Shown one piece after another: positions 34,886-44,663 of a stretch of DNA of 64,000 bases. The DNA comes from Brucella pecoris. Lineage in GTDB: Bacteria; Pseudomonadota; Alphaproteobacteria; Rhizobiales; Rhizobiaceae. Position numbers and translations under genes: made by a program. Positions within the stretch are counted from its first letter, which is position 1. The number at the start of each line of letters is the position of its first letter. The notes beneath the pieces were generated by a model. It was not told the origin of the DNA. It did no database searches and saw nothing but the letters and a program-made list of their open reading frames with translations. The DNA lies in assembly GCF_006376675.1 (NCBI RefSeq), contig NZ_VEWK01000001.1, positions 186,001 through 250,000 of the forward strand, written 5' to 3'.

Positions 34886-37800
34886 ATGACCGACACCATA
34901 CCCGCTCCTACCAATCCGGTTTTCCAGAATTTCGCGCCGCCGATCCGCGAGCAAAGCCCGCTCAGGCAGGCGATTACCACCGCTTATCGCCGCCCCGAAG
35001 CCGAGTGCGTTTCGACATTGGCCACACAGGCCACCTTGCCGGAAGAAACGGCCAAGCAAGTCCGTTCCACGGCTCGCAAGTTGATCGAAGCACTACGCGC
35101 CAAGCATAAAGGCACGGGTGTTGAAGGTCTGGTGCATGAATATTCTCTGTCAAGCCAGGAAGGCGTGGCACTTATGTGCCTCGCCGAAGCGTTGCTGCGC
35201 ATTCCGGATATGGCAACACGTGATGCGCTGATCCGCGACAAGATTTCGAATGGCGACTGGAAATCCCACATTGGCGGCGGCCGATCGCTCTTCGTCAACG
35301 CTGCGACCTGGGGACTTGTCGTCACCGGCAAACTGACCAACACCGTCAATGATCGCGGCCTGTCGGCCGCCCTGACGCGCCTGATCGCTCGTTGCGGCGA
35401 ACCTGTCATTCGTCGCGGCGTCGACATGGCTATGCGCATGATGGGTGAACAGTTTGTCACGGGCGAAACCATTGATGAAGCTTTGAAGCGCGCCAAGCCG
35501 CTGGAAGAACGCGGCTTCCGCTATTCCTATGACATGCTGGGTGAGGCCGCGACCACTGCTGCCGACGCCGAGCGTTATTACAAGGATTACGAAACCGCCA
35601 TTCACGCCATTGGCCGCGCTTCCGCTGGTCGCGGCATTTATGACGGTCCCGGTATTTCCATCAAATTGTCTGCCCTGCACCCGCGTTATGTCCGCGCGCA
35701 GAGCGAACGGGTTATGAACGAATTGCTGCCTAAGGTGAAGGCGCTGGCTGCCATCGCCAAGTCCTACAATATTGGCCTCAACATCGACGCTGAAGAAGCT
35801 GACCGTCTCGAGCTGTCGCTCGATCTGTTGCAGAGCCTGATTGAAGATCCGGATCTGGCAGATTGGGAAGGCATTGGCTTCGTGGTGCAGGCTTATGGCA
35901 AGCGTTGTCCGTTCGTGCTCGATTTTATCATTGATCTGGCCCGTCAGAACAAGCGTCGCGTCATGGTTCGTCTGGTGAAGGGTGCTTATTGGGACGCCGA
36001 GATCAAACGCGCGCAGGTGGACGGGTTGGAAGATTTTCCGGTCTACACCCGTAAGGTTCACACCGACGTTTCCTATATTGCCTGCGCACGTAAGTTGCTT
36101 GCGGCGACCGATGTGATTTTCCCGCAGTTCGCAACACATAACGCCCAGACACTGGCCACAATCTATCATATGGCTGGCCCGGACTTCAAAACGGGAAAAT
36201 TTGAGTTCCAGTGCCTGCATGGCATGGGTGAGCCGCTCTATGATGAAGTCGTTGGTCCTGAAAAACTAGGTCGCCCGGCACGCATTTACGCGCCGGTCGG
36301 TACACATGAGACACTTCTGGCTTATCTTGTTCGCAGACTTCTCGAAAACGGTGCGAACTCGTCCTTCGTCAATCGCATTGGCGATGAAAGTGTCTCAGTC
36401 GATGAGTTGATCGCAGATCCGGTGGATGTTGTTCGCTCGATGGCCGTTGTCGGCGCGCGTCACGATCAGATTGCCCTACCGGAAAATCTCTATGGCGCCC
36501 GCAAGAATTCCGATGGTTTTGACCTGTCGAACGAAGTCACGCTCGCTGAACTCAGCAAGATTCTGAAAGACAGTGCTGACCGGGTCTGGACATCCGAACC
36601 GCAAGTTGCCGGAGCCAAGGTGAAGGGCGTCAGCCGTTCAGTCTTCAATCCCGGCGACCGGCACGACGTGGTCGGTACGGTGACTGAGATCGCCGAGGCC
36701 GATGTAGCGAAGGCCATGAAGACGGCGCAGAAGGCAACGGCAAGCTGGTCGGCGGTTGCGCCTGTCGAGCGTGCAGCCTGTCTCGAGCGCGCAGCGGACA
36801 TCATGCAGCGCGACATGCCGGTTCTACTCGGTCTCATCATGCGCGAAGCTGGCAAATCCATGCCGAATGCGATTGCCGAGGTACGCGAAGCCATCGATTT
36901 CCTGCGTTATTATGCAGAGCAGACCCGCCGTACGCTGGGCGTCGGTCACAAGGCGCTCGGACCCATCGTATGCATCAGTCCGTGGAACTTCCCGCTGGCG
37001 ATCTTTACCGGCCAGATTGCAGCAGCACTTGTCGCAGGCAATCCGGTCTTGGCGAAGCCTGCCGAAGAGACCCCGCTTATTGCAGCACAGGGTGTTCGTA
37101 TCCTGCACGAGGCTGGCATTCCAGCCGATGCGCTTCAGCTTCTGCCCGGCGACGGTCGTATCGGGGCCGCGCTTGTGGCTGCAGAAGAGACATGCGGTGT
37201 AATGTTCACAGGTTCCACCGAAGTAGCGCGCCTCATACAGGCTCAGCTTGCCTCACGTCTGCTGCCAAACGGAAAGCCGATCCCACTGATTGCTGAAACC
37301 GGTGGTCAGAATGCAATGATTGTGGATTCATCAGCGCTGGCGGAGCAAGTCGTGTTCGACGTTATTGCATCGGCATTCGACAGTGCCGGTCAGCGTTGTT
37401 CGGCGCTGCGCGTTCTTTGCCTGCAGGAAGATGTCGCGGACCGTATTCTGACAATGCTCAAGGGTGCCCTCCGGGAACTGTCCATCGGTCGCACCGACAG
37501 GCTGAAGGTTGATATCGGCCCGGTCATCACCGATGAAGCCAAGAATGTCATTGAAAAGCACGTTCAGGCCATGCGTGACCTCGGTCGCAAGGTCGAGCAG
37601 CTTCCGCTCGGTCCCGAAACCCAGAATGGAACTTTCGTTGCACCGACCATCATCGAGATCAATTCGCTTCGCGATCTGAAGCGGGAAGTCTTTGGTCCGG
37701 TTCTGCATGTCGTGCGCTACAAGCGTGACGATATGGAGCGTTTGATCGATGATATCAATGCGACCGGCTACGGGCTTACTTTTGGCTTGCATACGCGCCT

Positions 37801-38569
37801 TGACGAGACGATCGCCAATGTTGCGGATCGTATCCGTGTCGGCAACCTCTATATCAACCGCAACGTTATCGGCGCGATCGTCGGCGTGCAGCCATTCGGT
37901 GGGCGCGGTCTTTCTGGAACTGGCCCGAAGGCAGGCGGCCCGCTCTATCTCGGACGTCTCGTGGAAACAGCTCCGATACCACCGCGCCATAGCTCTGTTC
38001 ACACCGATCCGGCACTCAAGGATTTTGCCAAGTGGCTTGGCCAACGGGGCATGAACGATCTGGCCCAGGCTGCTCGCGATACTGGTAGCGCTTCTGCACT
38101 TGGTCTTGATCTTGAATTGCCGGGCCCGGTCGGTGAGCGCAATCTTTATGCGCTGCATCCGCGAGGAAATATCCTGCTGGTTCCGCAGACAGAAACAGGC
38201 CTTTATCGCCAGATGATGGCCGCTCTTGCCACCGGCAATACCGTATATATCGACGAAGCTTCAGAGTTGCGGAATGTGTTGAAGGATATTCCCGCTTCGG
38301 TGGCAGTGCGCACGGTCTGGACGAAAAACTGGGAAGTCGACGCACCGTTTGCCGGTGCGTTGGTGGAAGGGGGCGCTGAACGCATCGTAGAGATCAACAA
38401 GAAGCTCGCGATGCTTCCCGGACCGTTGGTTCTCACACAGGCCGCTTCCACGGAGGAGCTGGCAAACAACCCGGATGCCTACTGCCTCAATTGGCTTCTG
38501 GAAGAGGTTTCGACCTCGATCAACACAACAGCGGCAGGTGGCAATGCCAGCCTGATGGCGATTGGTTGA
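34886..38569 (+). CDS. putA: Bifunctional proline dehydrogenase / P5C dehydrogenase
   Basis: 1227 residues converting proline to glutamate. FAD proline dehydrogenase domain at residues about 180-470 (RFSYDMLGE-type motif seen as YSYDMLGEAA), aldehyde dehydrogenase domain at about 560-1020 with SPWNFPLAIF, the catalytic glutamate in IAETGGQNA and the catalytic cysteine C838 in GQRCSAL, and a C-terminal tail. Unlike E. coli PutA there is no N-terminal ribbon-helix-helix DNA-binding domain, which fits control by the divergent Lrp-type gene. The ribosome-binding site is weak. A strong terminator follows. Confidence 0.96.
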   Translation: MTDTIPAPTNPVFQNFAPPIREQSPLRQAITTAYRRPEAECVSTLATQATLPEETAKQVRSTARKLIEALRAKHKGTGVEGLVHEYSLSSQEGVALMCLAEALLRIPDMATRDALIRDKISNGDWKSHIGGGRSLFVNAATWGLVVTGKLTNTVNDRGLSAALTRLIARCGEPVIRRGVDMAMRMMGEQFVTGETIDEALKRAKPLEERGFRYSYDMLGEAATTAADAERYYKDYETAIHAIGRASAGRGIYDGPGISIKLSALHPRYVRAQSERVMNELLPKVKALAAIAKSYNIGLNIDAEEADRLELSLDLLQSLIEDPDLADWEGIGFVVQAYGKRCPFVLDFIIDLARQNKRRVMVRLVKGAYWDAEIKRAQVDGLEDFPVYTRKVHTDVSYIACARKLLAATDVIFPQFATHNAQTLATIYHMAGPDFKTGKFEFQCLHGMGEPLYDEVVGPEKLGRPARIYAPVGTHETLLAYLVRRLLENGANSSFVNRIGDESVSVDELIADPVDVVRSMAVVGARHDQIALPENLYGARKNSDGFDLSNEVTLAELSKILKDSADRVWTSEPQVAGAKVKGVSRSVFNPGDRHDVVGTVTEIAEADVAKAMKTAQKATASWSAVAPVERAACLERAADIMQRDMPVLLGLIMREAGKSMPNAIAEVREAIDFLRYYAEQTRRTLGVGHKALGPIVCISPWNFPLAIFTGQIAAALVAGNPVLAKPAEETPLIAAQGVRILHEAGIPADALQLLPGDGRIGAALVAAEETCGVMFTGSTEVARLIQAQLASRLLPNGKPIPLIAETGGQNAMIVDSSALAEQVVFDVIASAFDSAGQRCSALRVLCLQEDVADRILTMLKGALRELSIGRTDRLKVDIGPVITDEAKNVIEKHVQAMRDLGRKVEQLPLGPETQNGTFVAPTIIEINSLRDLKREVFGPVLHVVRYKRDDMERLIDDINATGYGLTFGLHTRLDETIANVADRIRVGNLYINRNVIGAIVGVQPFGGRGLSGTGPKAGGPLYLGRLVETAPIPPRHSSVHTDPALKDFAKWLGQRGMNDLAQAARDTGSASALGLDLELPGPVGERNLYALHPRGNILLVPQTETGLYRQMMAALATGNTVYIDEASELRNVLKDIPASVAVRTVWTKNWEVDAPFAGALVEGGAERIVEINKKLAMLPGPLVLTQAASTEELANNPDAYCLNWLLEEVSTSINTTAAGGNASLMAIG

Positions 38570-38592
38570 TCCCATATGGGACTGGAAAGAAC

Positions 38593-38620
38593 AAAAAGGC
38601 GGCTTTGGCCGCCTTTTTTT
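38593..38620 (+). terminator. Intrinsic terminator after putA
   Basis: Stem AAAAAGGCGGC/GCCGCCTTTTT with a TTTG loop and a run of seven T residues, 24 bases after the putA stop. Confidence 0.92.
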
Positions 38621-38798
38621 ATCGCTATGATCCTTGCATCGCTGTGCAAGTGGCGCCCAAAACAGAATGATTGAATTATTTTTTATGATTTCAGAATAAA
38701 ATTTACAAAGGCATTGACAGGCTTTCGTAAAAGGCAAAGACTATGCACACGCTTGCAAAAGCGTCGGCGTGGAGGCGCCGTATAAAGGGAGGAAAACA

Positions 38799-39824
38799 AT
38801 GCGTTCGGCATTTCTGGTTGCGGCGCTTGCCGCTGGCGTATCTTCATTTGCATTTTCTGCGCAGGCCGCAGGTAATCTCAATCTCATCTGTTCTGCGGAC
38901 GTGGTCATCTGTGAGCAGATGAAGAACATGTTCGAGAAGGATACGGGCATCAAGGTCAACATGGTCCGGCTATCTTCCGGTGAAACCTATGCCAAGGTGC
39001 GGGCCGAGGCGCGCAATCCGAAGACTGATATCTGGTGGGCTGGTACGGGCGATCCGCATCTTCAGGCCGCCGCCGAAGGACTGACGCTCGAATATAAATC
39101 ACCGATGCTCGACCAACTGAATGACTGGGCCAAGAAGCAGGCCGAAAGCTCCGGCTTTCGTACGGTTGGCGTTTACGCCGGTGCACTGGGCTGGGGTTAC
39201 AATACCGATATTCTCGCTAAGAAGAATCTGAAGGAGCCGAAATGTTGGGCTGATCTGCTGGATGCGTCCTATAAGGGCGAAATCCAGATGGCTAATCCGA
39301 ATTCTTCCGGCACTGCCTATACGGCGCTGGCAACATTGGTCCAGATCATGGGTGAAGACAAAGCTTATGATTATCTGAAGAAGCTCAACGAAAATGTATC
39401 GCAGTATACCAAGTCCGGCTCGGCTCCCGTCAAGTCTGCTGCGCGTGGTGAAACAGGCATTGGCATCGTCTTTATGCATGATGCGGTGTCGATGACGGCA
39501 GAAGGCTTTCCGATCAAGTCGGTCGCACCGTGCGAAGGTACCGGTTACGAAATTGGCTCCATGTCGATCATTAAGGGCGCCAAGAACCTCGAAAATGCCA
39601 AGAAGTGGTACGACTGGGCGCTGGCCGCGGAAGTACAGTCGCATATGAAAGATGCGAAGTCCTTCCAGCTTCCGTCGAACAAGTCTGCGGAGGTTCCGAG
39701 AGAATCCCCGCGTTTCGAGGATATCAAGCTCATTGATTACGATTTCAAGACCTATGGCGAACCGGCCAAGCGCAAGGAATTGCTCGAACGCTGGGACAAG
39801 GAAATCGGTGCGCACGCCAACTGA
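38799..39824 (+). CDS. AfuA-like ABC transporter substrate-binding protein
   Basis: 341 residues from ATG 38799, which follows GGGAGGA; signal peptide ends AQAA. By overall pattern it belongs to the ferric-iron-binding (FbpA/AfuA) fold class. However, the tyrosine pair of true FbpA proteins is replaced by FMHDAVS, with H227-D228. From memory, Actinobacillus AfuA, which binds sugar phosphates and not iron, uses a His-Asp pair in the equivalent loop. With a phosphatase in the same operon, a phosphorylated sugar is the more likely ligand. Two strong hairpins follow the gene. Confidence 0.82.
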   Translation: MRSAFLVAALAAGVSSFAFSAQAAGNLNLICSADVVICEQMKNMFEKDTGIKVNMVRLSSGETYAKVRAEARNPKTDIWWAGTGDPHLQAAAEGLTLEYKSPMLDQLNDWAKKQAESSGFRTVGVYAGALGWGYNTDILAKKNLKEPKCWADLLDASYKGEIQMANPNSSGTAYTALATLVQIMGEDKAYDYLKKLNENVSQYTKSGSAPVKSAARGETGIGIVFMHDAVSMTAEGFPIKSVAPCEGTGYEIGSMSIIKGAKNLENAKKWYDWALAAEVQSHMKDAKSFQLPSNKSAEVPRESPRFEDIKLIDYDFKTYGEPAKRKELLERWDKEIGAHAN

Positions 39825-39844
39825 TCTTTCATTGGCTTGAAGTT

Positions 39845-39878
39845 CAGGTGCGTCGTTCGCTTGTATGCGACGCACCTG
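39845..39878 (+). other. Hairpin 1 after afuA-like gene
   Basis: Perfect 11-bp stem CAGGTGCGTCG/CGACGCACCTG with a 12-base loop and no T run. Probably an mRNA-stabilising or partial-termination structure between the binding protein and permease genes. Confidence 0.6.
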
Positions 39879-39901
39879 TCCTGAATGGCAGGGCAAGGGA
39901 A

Positions 39902-39930
39902 CAGCATTCCTGAAATATTCAGGAATGCTG
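39902..39930 (+). other. Hairpin 2 after afuA-like gene
   Basis: Perfect 13-bp stem CAGCATTCCTGAA/TTCAGGAATGCTG with a three-base ATA loop, 24 bases after the first hairpin. No T run follows. Confidence 0.6.
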
Positions 39931-39982
39931 AAGCCCTTGGCCATCCCTCAGAAATTCCTGATCCGGAGGGACGCGGACATCC

Positions 39983-42208
39983 ATGAAACAGCATAATCGC
40001 AGACTGGATATTGTTCTGGCGTTGGCGCTGGCGGCATTTGTTTTACTGCCGTGGTATCGCATAGAAGATGGTTTTCTGAGTTTCGGCTGGCTGGCTGGAA
40101 TGTTCGGCGATGGCGCAACTGCGCCTGGCATTTGGCAGATCGTCTTCTTCGGGCGCCCGTGGCTTGGCGCTGTCGCTATATTCATGTTGCTTTGTGCTGC
40201 TGCCCGCTTCCTATTGCCTGTCGAGCGTCGTAGCGGGCTTATGATCTGGGGAAGCCTCCTCGGTGTGATTTTCCTGGCCCTGCAAGGATTGGCTATCGGT
40301 TTTTCCGGTTGGAACTGGACGATCAGCGAAAACCTGTTCGGTGCACTTGCCGATGGTCAGCCGGCTTTCGGTGCAGGGGCGATACTAACGGGGCTCTGCT
40401 TCTTGCTGATTTTCTCGTTTGGCCTCGCGGAACGCGGCGTGATGAAAGGGGACGCTTTCGTCGTTTCGTCCATTACCTTGCTTGTCGCATTGGTGGGCGT
40501 TTTCGTCTTTTACCCCGTTATCATCATGTTTGTCGGGTCGGTGCAGGATTTCGACGGCTCGTTCAAGCCTGAAGGCTTCATCGGCAACATTCAGGATTCC
40601 TCCATCTGGAGCCTGGCATGCGTAGTCGGTGAAGGGCGATGCGGCGTTGCGTGGCGCACATTGTGGCTGGCTTTGATGACTGCGACGGGGGCCACGGTGC
40701 TGGGGCTTGCCTTTGCGCTTGTTGCGACCCGCACAAATTTCCCTTTCAAGAAAGGCCTCCGTCTTCTCACCATACTGCCGATCATCACGCCACCATTCGT
40801 TGTTGGTCTTGCATTGACGCTGCTCTTTGGTCGCGCGGGCGTGGTGACCGAACAGATCTCCAATATATTCGGTGTCGAACCCGGTCGGTGGCTTTATGGC
40901 CTCACCGGAATATGGATTGCGCAGGTTCTATCCTTCACGCCGATATCCTTCCTCGTGCTTATCGGTGTTGTCGAAGGTGTGTCGCCGTCTATGGAAGAGG
41001 CATCGCAAACTTTGCGTGCCGATCGCTGGCGCACGTTTCGCAGAGTTTCACTGCCACTGATGGCGCCGGGCCTTGCCAATGCATTTCTCATCGCTTTTAT
41101 CGAAAGCATGGCGGATTTCGGCAATCCGATGGTGCTCGGAGGCAGCAATGGTGTACTTTCGACTGAAATATTCTTTGCAGTGGTGGGTGCGCAGAACGAT
41201 CCATCACGTGCGGCGGTCCTTGCTATCGTGCTGCTCTGTTTCACACTGACCGCATTTCTTATCCAGCGTGTATGGCTCTCGGGCAAGAACTTCGCGACCG
41301 TGACCGGCAAGGGTGATTCCGGCATGCATGCCGGGTTGCCACGCGGGCTGAAGATCGGCGTTTATGCCCTTGTCATTCCGTGGATGATTTTCACCATTGT
41401 CGTTTATGCGATGATCCTTATCGGCGGCTTTGTGCGGCAGTGGGGGCTCGACAATACACTGACGGTTGAACACTACGCGCGCGCGTTTTCCATCAACTGG
41501 ACCGAAAGCGGCATTGCGTGGACCGGCGTGGCATGGAACTCGTTCTGGACGACTATGGAAATTTCGCTGATTTCGGCACCGCTGACTGCGGCAGTCGGTT
41601 TGCTGACGGCTTATCTGATCGTTCGTCAGCGTTTCGTCGGGCGGAATGTCTTCGAATTTGCCCTGATGTTGAGCTTCGCCATTCCCGGAACAGTCATTGG
41701 CGTCAGCTACATCATGGCCTTCAATTTGCCACCGCTTGAAATGACCGGTACTGCGCTGATCCTGATCGCATGTTTCGTGTTCCGCAACATGCCGGTGGGT
41801 GTGCGTGGTGGCATCGCAGCCATGAGCCAGCTCGACAAGAGTCTCGATGAAGCCTCCCTGACGTTGCGGGCGAACAGTTTCCGCACGATCCGGAAGGTCA
41901 TTCTGCCATTACTGCGCCCGGCGATCACGGCAGCATTGGTCTATTCATTCGTGCGAGCCATCACCTCCATCAGCGCGGTCATTTTCCTCGTTTCGGCGCA
42001 GTACAACATGGCAACTTCCTACATTGTCGGGCTCGTTGAAAACGGTGAGTTCGGTGTTGCAATTGCATATTCATCGATGCTGATTGTCGTGATGATCATC
42101 GTCATTACAGGTTTCCAGCTTCTCGTGGGGGAACGAAAGCTCAGACGCGAAAACCGCGTCGCTGCTGTCACGTCCATCAAAACCGCTCGTCAGGAGAAAA
42201 CCGCATGA
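39983..42208 (+). CDS. AfuB-like ABC transporter permease, two fused permease domains
   Basis: 741 residues. About five membrane segments at residues 10-170 precede two BPD_transp_1 units, with EAA loops EEASQTLRADRWRTFRR near residue 340 and DEASLTLRANSFRTIRK near residue 620. The fused arrangement makes the whole channel in one chain, as in AfuB/FbpB. It ends with a four-base overlap onto the ATPase gene. Confidence 0.9.
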   Translation: MKQHNRRLDIVLALALAAFVLLPWYRIEDGFLSFGWLAGMFGDGATAPGIWQIVFFGRPWLGAVAIFMLLCAAARFLLPVERRSGLMIWGSLLGVIFLALQGLAIGFSGWNWTISENLFGALADGQPAFGAGAILTGLCFLLIFSFGLAERGVMKGDAFVVSSITLLVALVGVFVFYPVIIMFVGSVQDFDGSFKPEGFIGNIQDSSIWSLACVVGEGRCGVAWRTLWLALMTATGATVLGLAFALVATRTNFPFKKGLRLLTILPIITPPFVVGLALTLLFGRAGVVTEQISNIFGVEPGRWLYGLTGIWIAQVLSFTPISFLVLIGVVEGVSPSMEEASQTLRADRWRTFRRVSLPLMAPGLANAFLIAFIESMADFGNPMVLGGSNGVLSTEIFFAVVGAQNDPSRAAVLAIVLLCFTLTAFLIQRVWLSGKNFATVTGKGDSGMHAGLPRGLKIGVYALVIPWMIFTIVVYAMILIGGFVRQWGLDNTLTVEHYARAFSINWTESGIAWTGVAWNSFWTTMEISLISAPLTAAVGLLTAYLIVRQRFVGRNVFEFALMLSFAIPGTVIGVSYIMAFNLPPLEMTGTALILIACFVFRNMPVGVRGGIAAMSQLDKSLDEASLTLRANSFRTIRKVILPLLRPAITAALVYSFVRAITSISAVIFLVSAQYNMATSYIVGLVENGEFGVAIAYSSMLIVVMIIVITGFQLLVGERKLRRENRVAAVTSIKTARQEKTA

Positions 42209-43266
42209 CTGCGATCCGTCCCGGCTCCGTTACATTTGAAAACGTCACCAAAAAGTTCGGCAATTTCACCGCCTTGCCCGATCTTTCCCTGACTGTCGAG
42301 CCGGGAACTCTGGTGACGCTGCTTGGACCGTCCGGTTGCGGTAAGACGACGACATTGCGGTTGCTGGCGGGGCTTGAACACCCGACGGCGGGCCGCATCC
42401 TGATTGGCGGCAAGGACGTGACCAATCTGCCAGCCAATGAGCGTGATGTATCGATGGTTTTCCAGTCCTATGCGCTCTTTCCGCATATGAACTCGCTCGA
42501 CAATGTGGCCTATGGGTTGGAATCCTCGGGCTTGAAAAAGGCGGAAGCGCGGGAACGTGCTGAAGAGGGTTTGAAGCTTGTCGGTCTTGCCGGAATGGGG
42601 CATCGCCTTCCGGCTGAACTTTCGGGTGGCCAGCAACAACGCGTGGCGGTGGCTCGCGCTCTGGTGCTGGAGCCGCAGGTTTTGCTTCTGGACGAACCGC
42701 TTTCGAACCTCGACGCGCGCCTGCGCCGTCGGGTGCGTACAGAAATTCGCGAGCTGCAACAGCGGCTCGGGTTTACTGCCGTTTATGTGACACACGATCA
42801 GGACGAGGCGCTCGCAGTCTCCGATACGATCATCGTCATGAAGGAGGGCAATATCGCACAGAAGGGCAGCCCGCGCGATCTCTATGAAACACCCGCCTCG
42901 GCCTTCATCGCGGATTTCATGGGGGAAGCGAATGTTGTGCCGTGTGAGGTGATGACGGCTGACGGTGGCGAAGCCGTTATTCGCGTCGGTAGCCTGACGC
43001 ACCGTGTCGCCGCGCGCAATGCCCGACCGGGACCGGCACAACTTGCGATCCGTCCGAATGCAGTGACGTTGCAGCCAAAGGCAGATGGTGGTTTTCCTGG
43101 ACGTATCGCGCATTCAGCCTATCTAGGCGATCATATCGAGTATGAAATCGAAACCGAGCACGGCAAGCTTTTCATTGTCGATCCGGCGGTCGAAGAGGCT
43201 TTGCCACCACAAACCGATGTCTCTATCGAGTTCAAAACGCGCGGGCTTGCCATCATCAATCAATAG
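42205..43266 (+). CDS. AfuC-like ABC transporter ATP-binding protein
   Basis: 353-residue FbpC/PotA-type ATPase: Walker A GPSGCGKTT, signature LSGGQQQRVAVARAL, Walker [12 protein letters not shown], and a C-terminal TOBE-type domain from about residue 240. Overlaps the permease gene by ATGA. Powers the AfuA/AfuB-like importer. Confidence 0.92.
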   Translation: MTAIRPGSVTFENVTKKFGNFTALPDLSLTVEPGTLVTLLGPSGCGKTTTLRLLAGLEHPTAGRILIGGKDVTNLPANERDVSMVFQSYALFPHMNSLDNVAYGLESSGLKKAEARERAEEGLKLVGLAGMGHRLPAELSGGQQQRVAVARALVLEPQVLLLDEPLSNLDARLRRRVRTEIRELQQRLGFTAVYVTHDQDEALAVSDTIIVMKEGNIAQKGSPRDLYETPASAFIADFMGEANVVPCEVMTADGGEAVIRVGSLTHRVAARNARPGPAQLAIRPNAVTLQPKADGGFPGRIAHSAYLGDHIEYEIETEHGKLFIVDPAVEEALPPQTDVSIEFKTRGLAIINQ

Positions 43267-43312
43267 GCGCAGAAAAGTCGTGCCTTTATTTACCTCTCAT
43301 CGGAAAATCATC

Positions 43313-44113
43313 ATGACTTCCCATCCCCGACAGGAACTAGAAGCGCGGCTTGCGCTTGCCGAAACGATCGCGCGTGAAGCGGGCGCCAAAGCTCTCGACT
43401 ATTTCAAGCGGCGTGAAACGCTGGTTATCGAAACCAAGCGTGATCCGCAGGATGTGGTTTCCATTGCCGACCGCGATGTTGAGCAACTTATTCGATCCCG
43501 TGTGTCGGAAACTTTTTCACAGGATGGCTTTCTGGGAGAGGAATATGGGCTGAATGAAGGTTCTTCCGGTTATACATGGGTTGTGGATCCCATTGATGGC
43601 ACCAGTCCATTCGTGAATGGCATGCCGAACTGGTGTGTTTCCATTGCCGTTCTAAAAGACGGCGAACCGGTAATCGGGGTCATTCAAGCCCCTTGTTTTG
43701 ACGAGCTTTATGCTTCGGCCAAAGGCCTTGGCGCAACACTCGATGGCAAGACGCTGGTGCTCGATTCGAGCCGCACTATCCGCAATTCGGTGACAGGTAT
43801 CGGTGCCAATAACTATGTCACACCGCAAGTCGTGGCGAAAATCGTCGAAGATCTGCTTGAAGCAGGCGGCACGTTTATTCGCAATGGTTCCGGTGCGCTC
43901 ATGATTGCTTATGTCGCGGCTGGCAGACTGGTCGGCTATTATGAGCCTTATATGCATGCCTGGGATTGCATGGCGGGATTCTGCCTCGTGCGTGAGGCGG
44001 GCGGCTATGTGCATCCTTTCCCGGTGGACGGAGAAAAGCTCACCAAGGGCAATAAGGTTTTCGTGGCTGCACCCGGAGCAATCGACGACCTTAAGAAAGT
44101 TGCCCGCCTCTAG
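43313..44113 (+). CDS. Inositol monophosphatase-family phosphatase
   Basis: 266 residues from ATG 43313. Metal-binding motifs: GEEYG, DPIDGT (in WVVDPIDGTSPFVNG) and WD near the C-terminus (AWDCMAGFCLVREAGG). The family covers inositol-1-phosphatase, histidinol-phosphatase, fructose-1,6-bisphosphatase-like and PAP phosphatase enzymes, so the exact substrate is open. It follows the AfuC-like gene by 46 bases, probably in the same operon, which suggests it removes phosphate from the imported compound. Confidence 0.88.
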   Translation: MTSHPRQELEARLALAETIAREAGAKALDYFKRRETLVIETKRDPQDVVSIADRDVEQLIRSRVSETFSQDGFLGEEYGLNEGSSGYTWVVDPIDGTSPFVNGMPNWCVSIAVLKDGEPVIGVIQAPCFDELYASAKGLGATLDGKTLVLDSSRTIRNSVTGIGANNYVTPQVVAKIVEDLLEAGGTFIRNGSGALMIAYVAAGRLVGYYEPYMHAWDCMAGFCLVREAGGYVHPFPVDGEKLTKGNKVFVAAPGAIDDLKKVARL

Positions 44114-44135
44114 AAGGGGCGGTCTTTCTGGAATT

Positions 44136-44600
44136 TCAGTTCCATCCATACTCTGAGTAAAGTTCACCGCGGGCAATGCCGAGGAGTGCCTGCCGGACGT
44201 AGGGAATGGTGTTCTCCGGCAGATTGTTCAAGCTTCTCCATTCCAGATCGGCATGCTTGTCCGGCTCACATATGGCAGGCGTGCCAATCCATTCATTCGT
44301 GCAAAAGAAATGGCCGAGCCATTGGTTGCCCGCAGTTAGGCTATGCAGCGTGTGGACTGGTTTCAAATCTTCCGGCGCTACAACTACGCCGATCTCTTCG
44401 AATGCTTCACGTACCGCTGCAGCACGGATCGTTTCGCCAGTATCTAGCCCTCCTGCGGGAATACTGAACGAACCGTCCATCCACCCGGTTGCTTTCCGCT
44501 GCAACATGCAGATTTCTGGTCCGCGTGCAAGAATGACAAAAACTGCAGACGAAAGCTGAAAGCGCACACGCTCGTTCAATTGGCTCTCCCCAAAAAGCAA
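44136..44600 (-). CDS. Nudix hydrolase
   Basis: 154 residues with a complete Nudix box GGLDTGETIRAAAVREAFEE then IGV (G-x5-E-x7-REVxEE-x-G pattern). Hydrolyses a nucleoside diphosphate linked to another group; the substrate is unknown. It is convergent with the phosphatase gene and lies downstream of iolB, beyond a terminator-like hairpin, so it may be transcribed separately. Confidence 0.85.
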   Translation of the reverse strand: MLFGESQLNERVRFQLSSAVFVILARGPEICMLQRKATGWMDGSFSIPAGGLDTGETIRAAAVREAFEEIGVVVAPEDLKPVHTLHSLTAGNQWLGHFFCTNEWIGTPAICEPDKHADLEWRSLNNLPENTIPYVRQALLGIARGELYSEYGWN

Positions 44601-44627
44601 ATCGGCAAGTCTTATACAGACTTGCCG
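44592..44627 (-). terminator. Probable terminator of the iol operon
   Basis: Minus-strand stem of 10 bp, CGGCAAGTCT/AGACTTGCCG with a 5-base loop (44603-44627), then ATTTGCTTTTT. It follows iolB by 36 bases and covers the start of the Nudix gene. Confidence 0.7.
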
Positions 44628-44663
44628 AAAGCTTACACGAGTCGGTCTGAACCCGAAGGCAGA

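Noticed and set aside
38621..38798. Iron-responsive box upstream of the AfuA-like gene
   Set aside because: TTGACA is present near 38714, but no TGA-N9-TCA or TTAGAA-N3-TTCTAA element is visible, which also argues against iron control.
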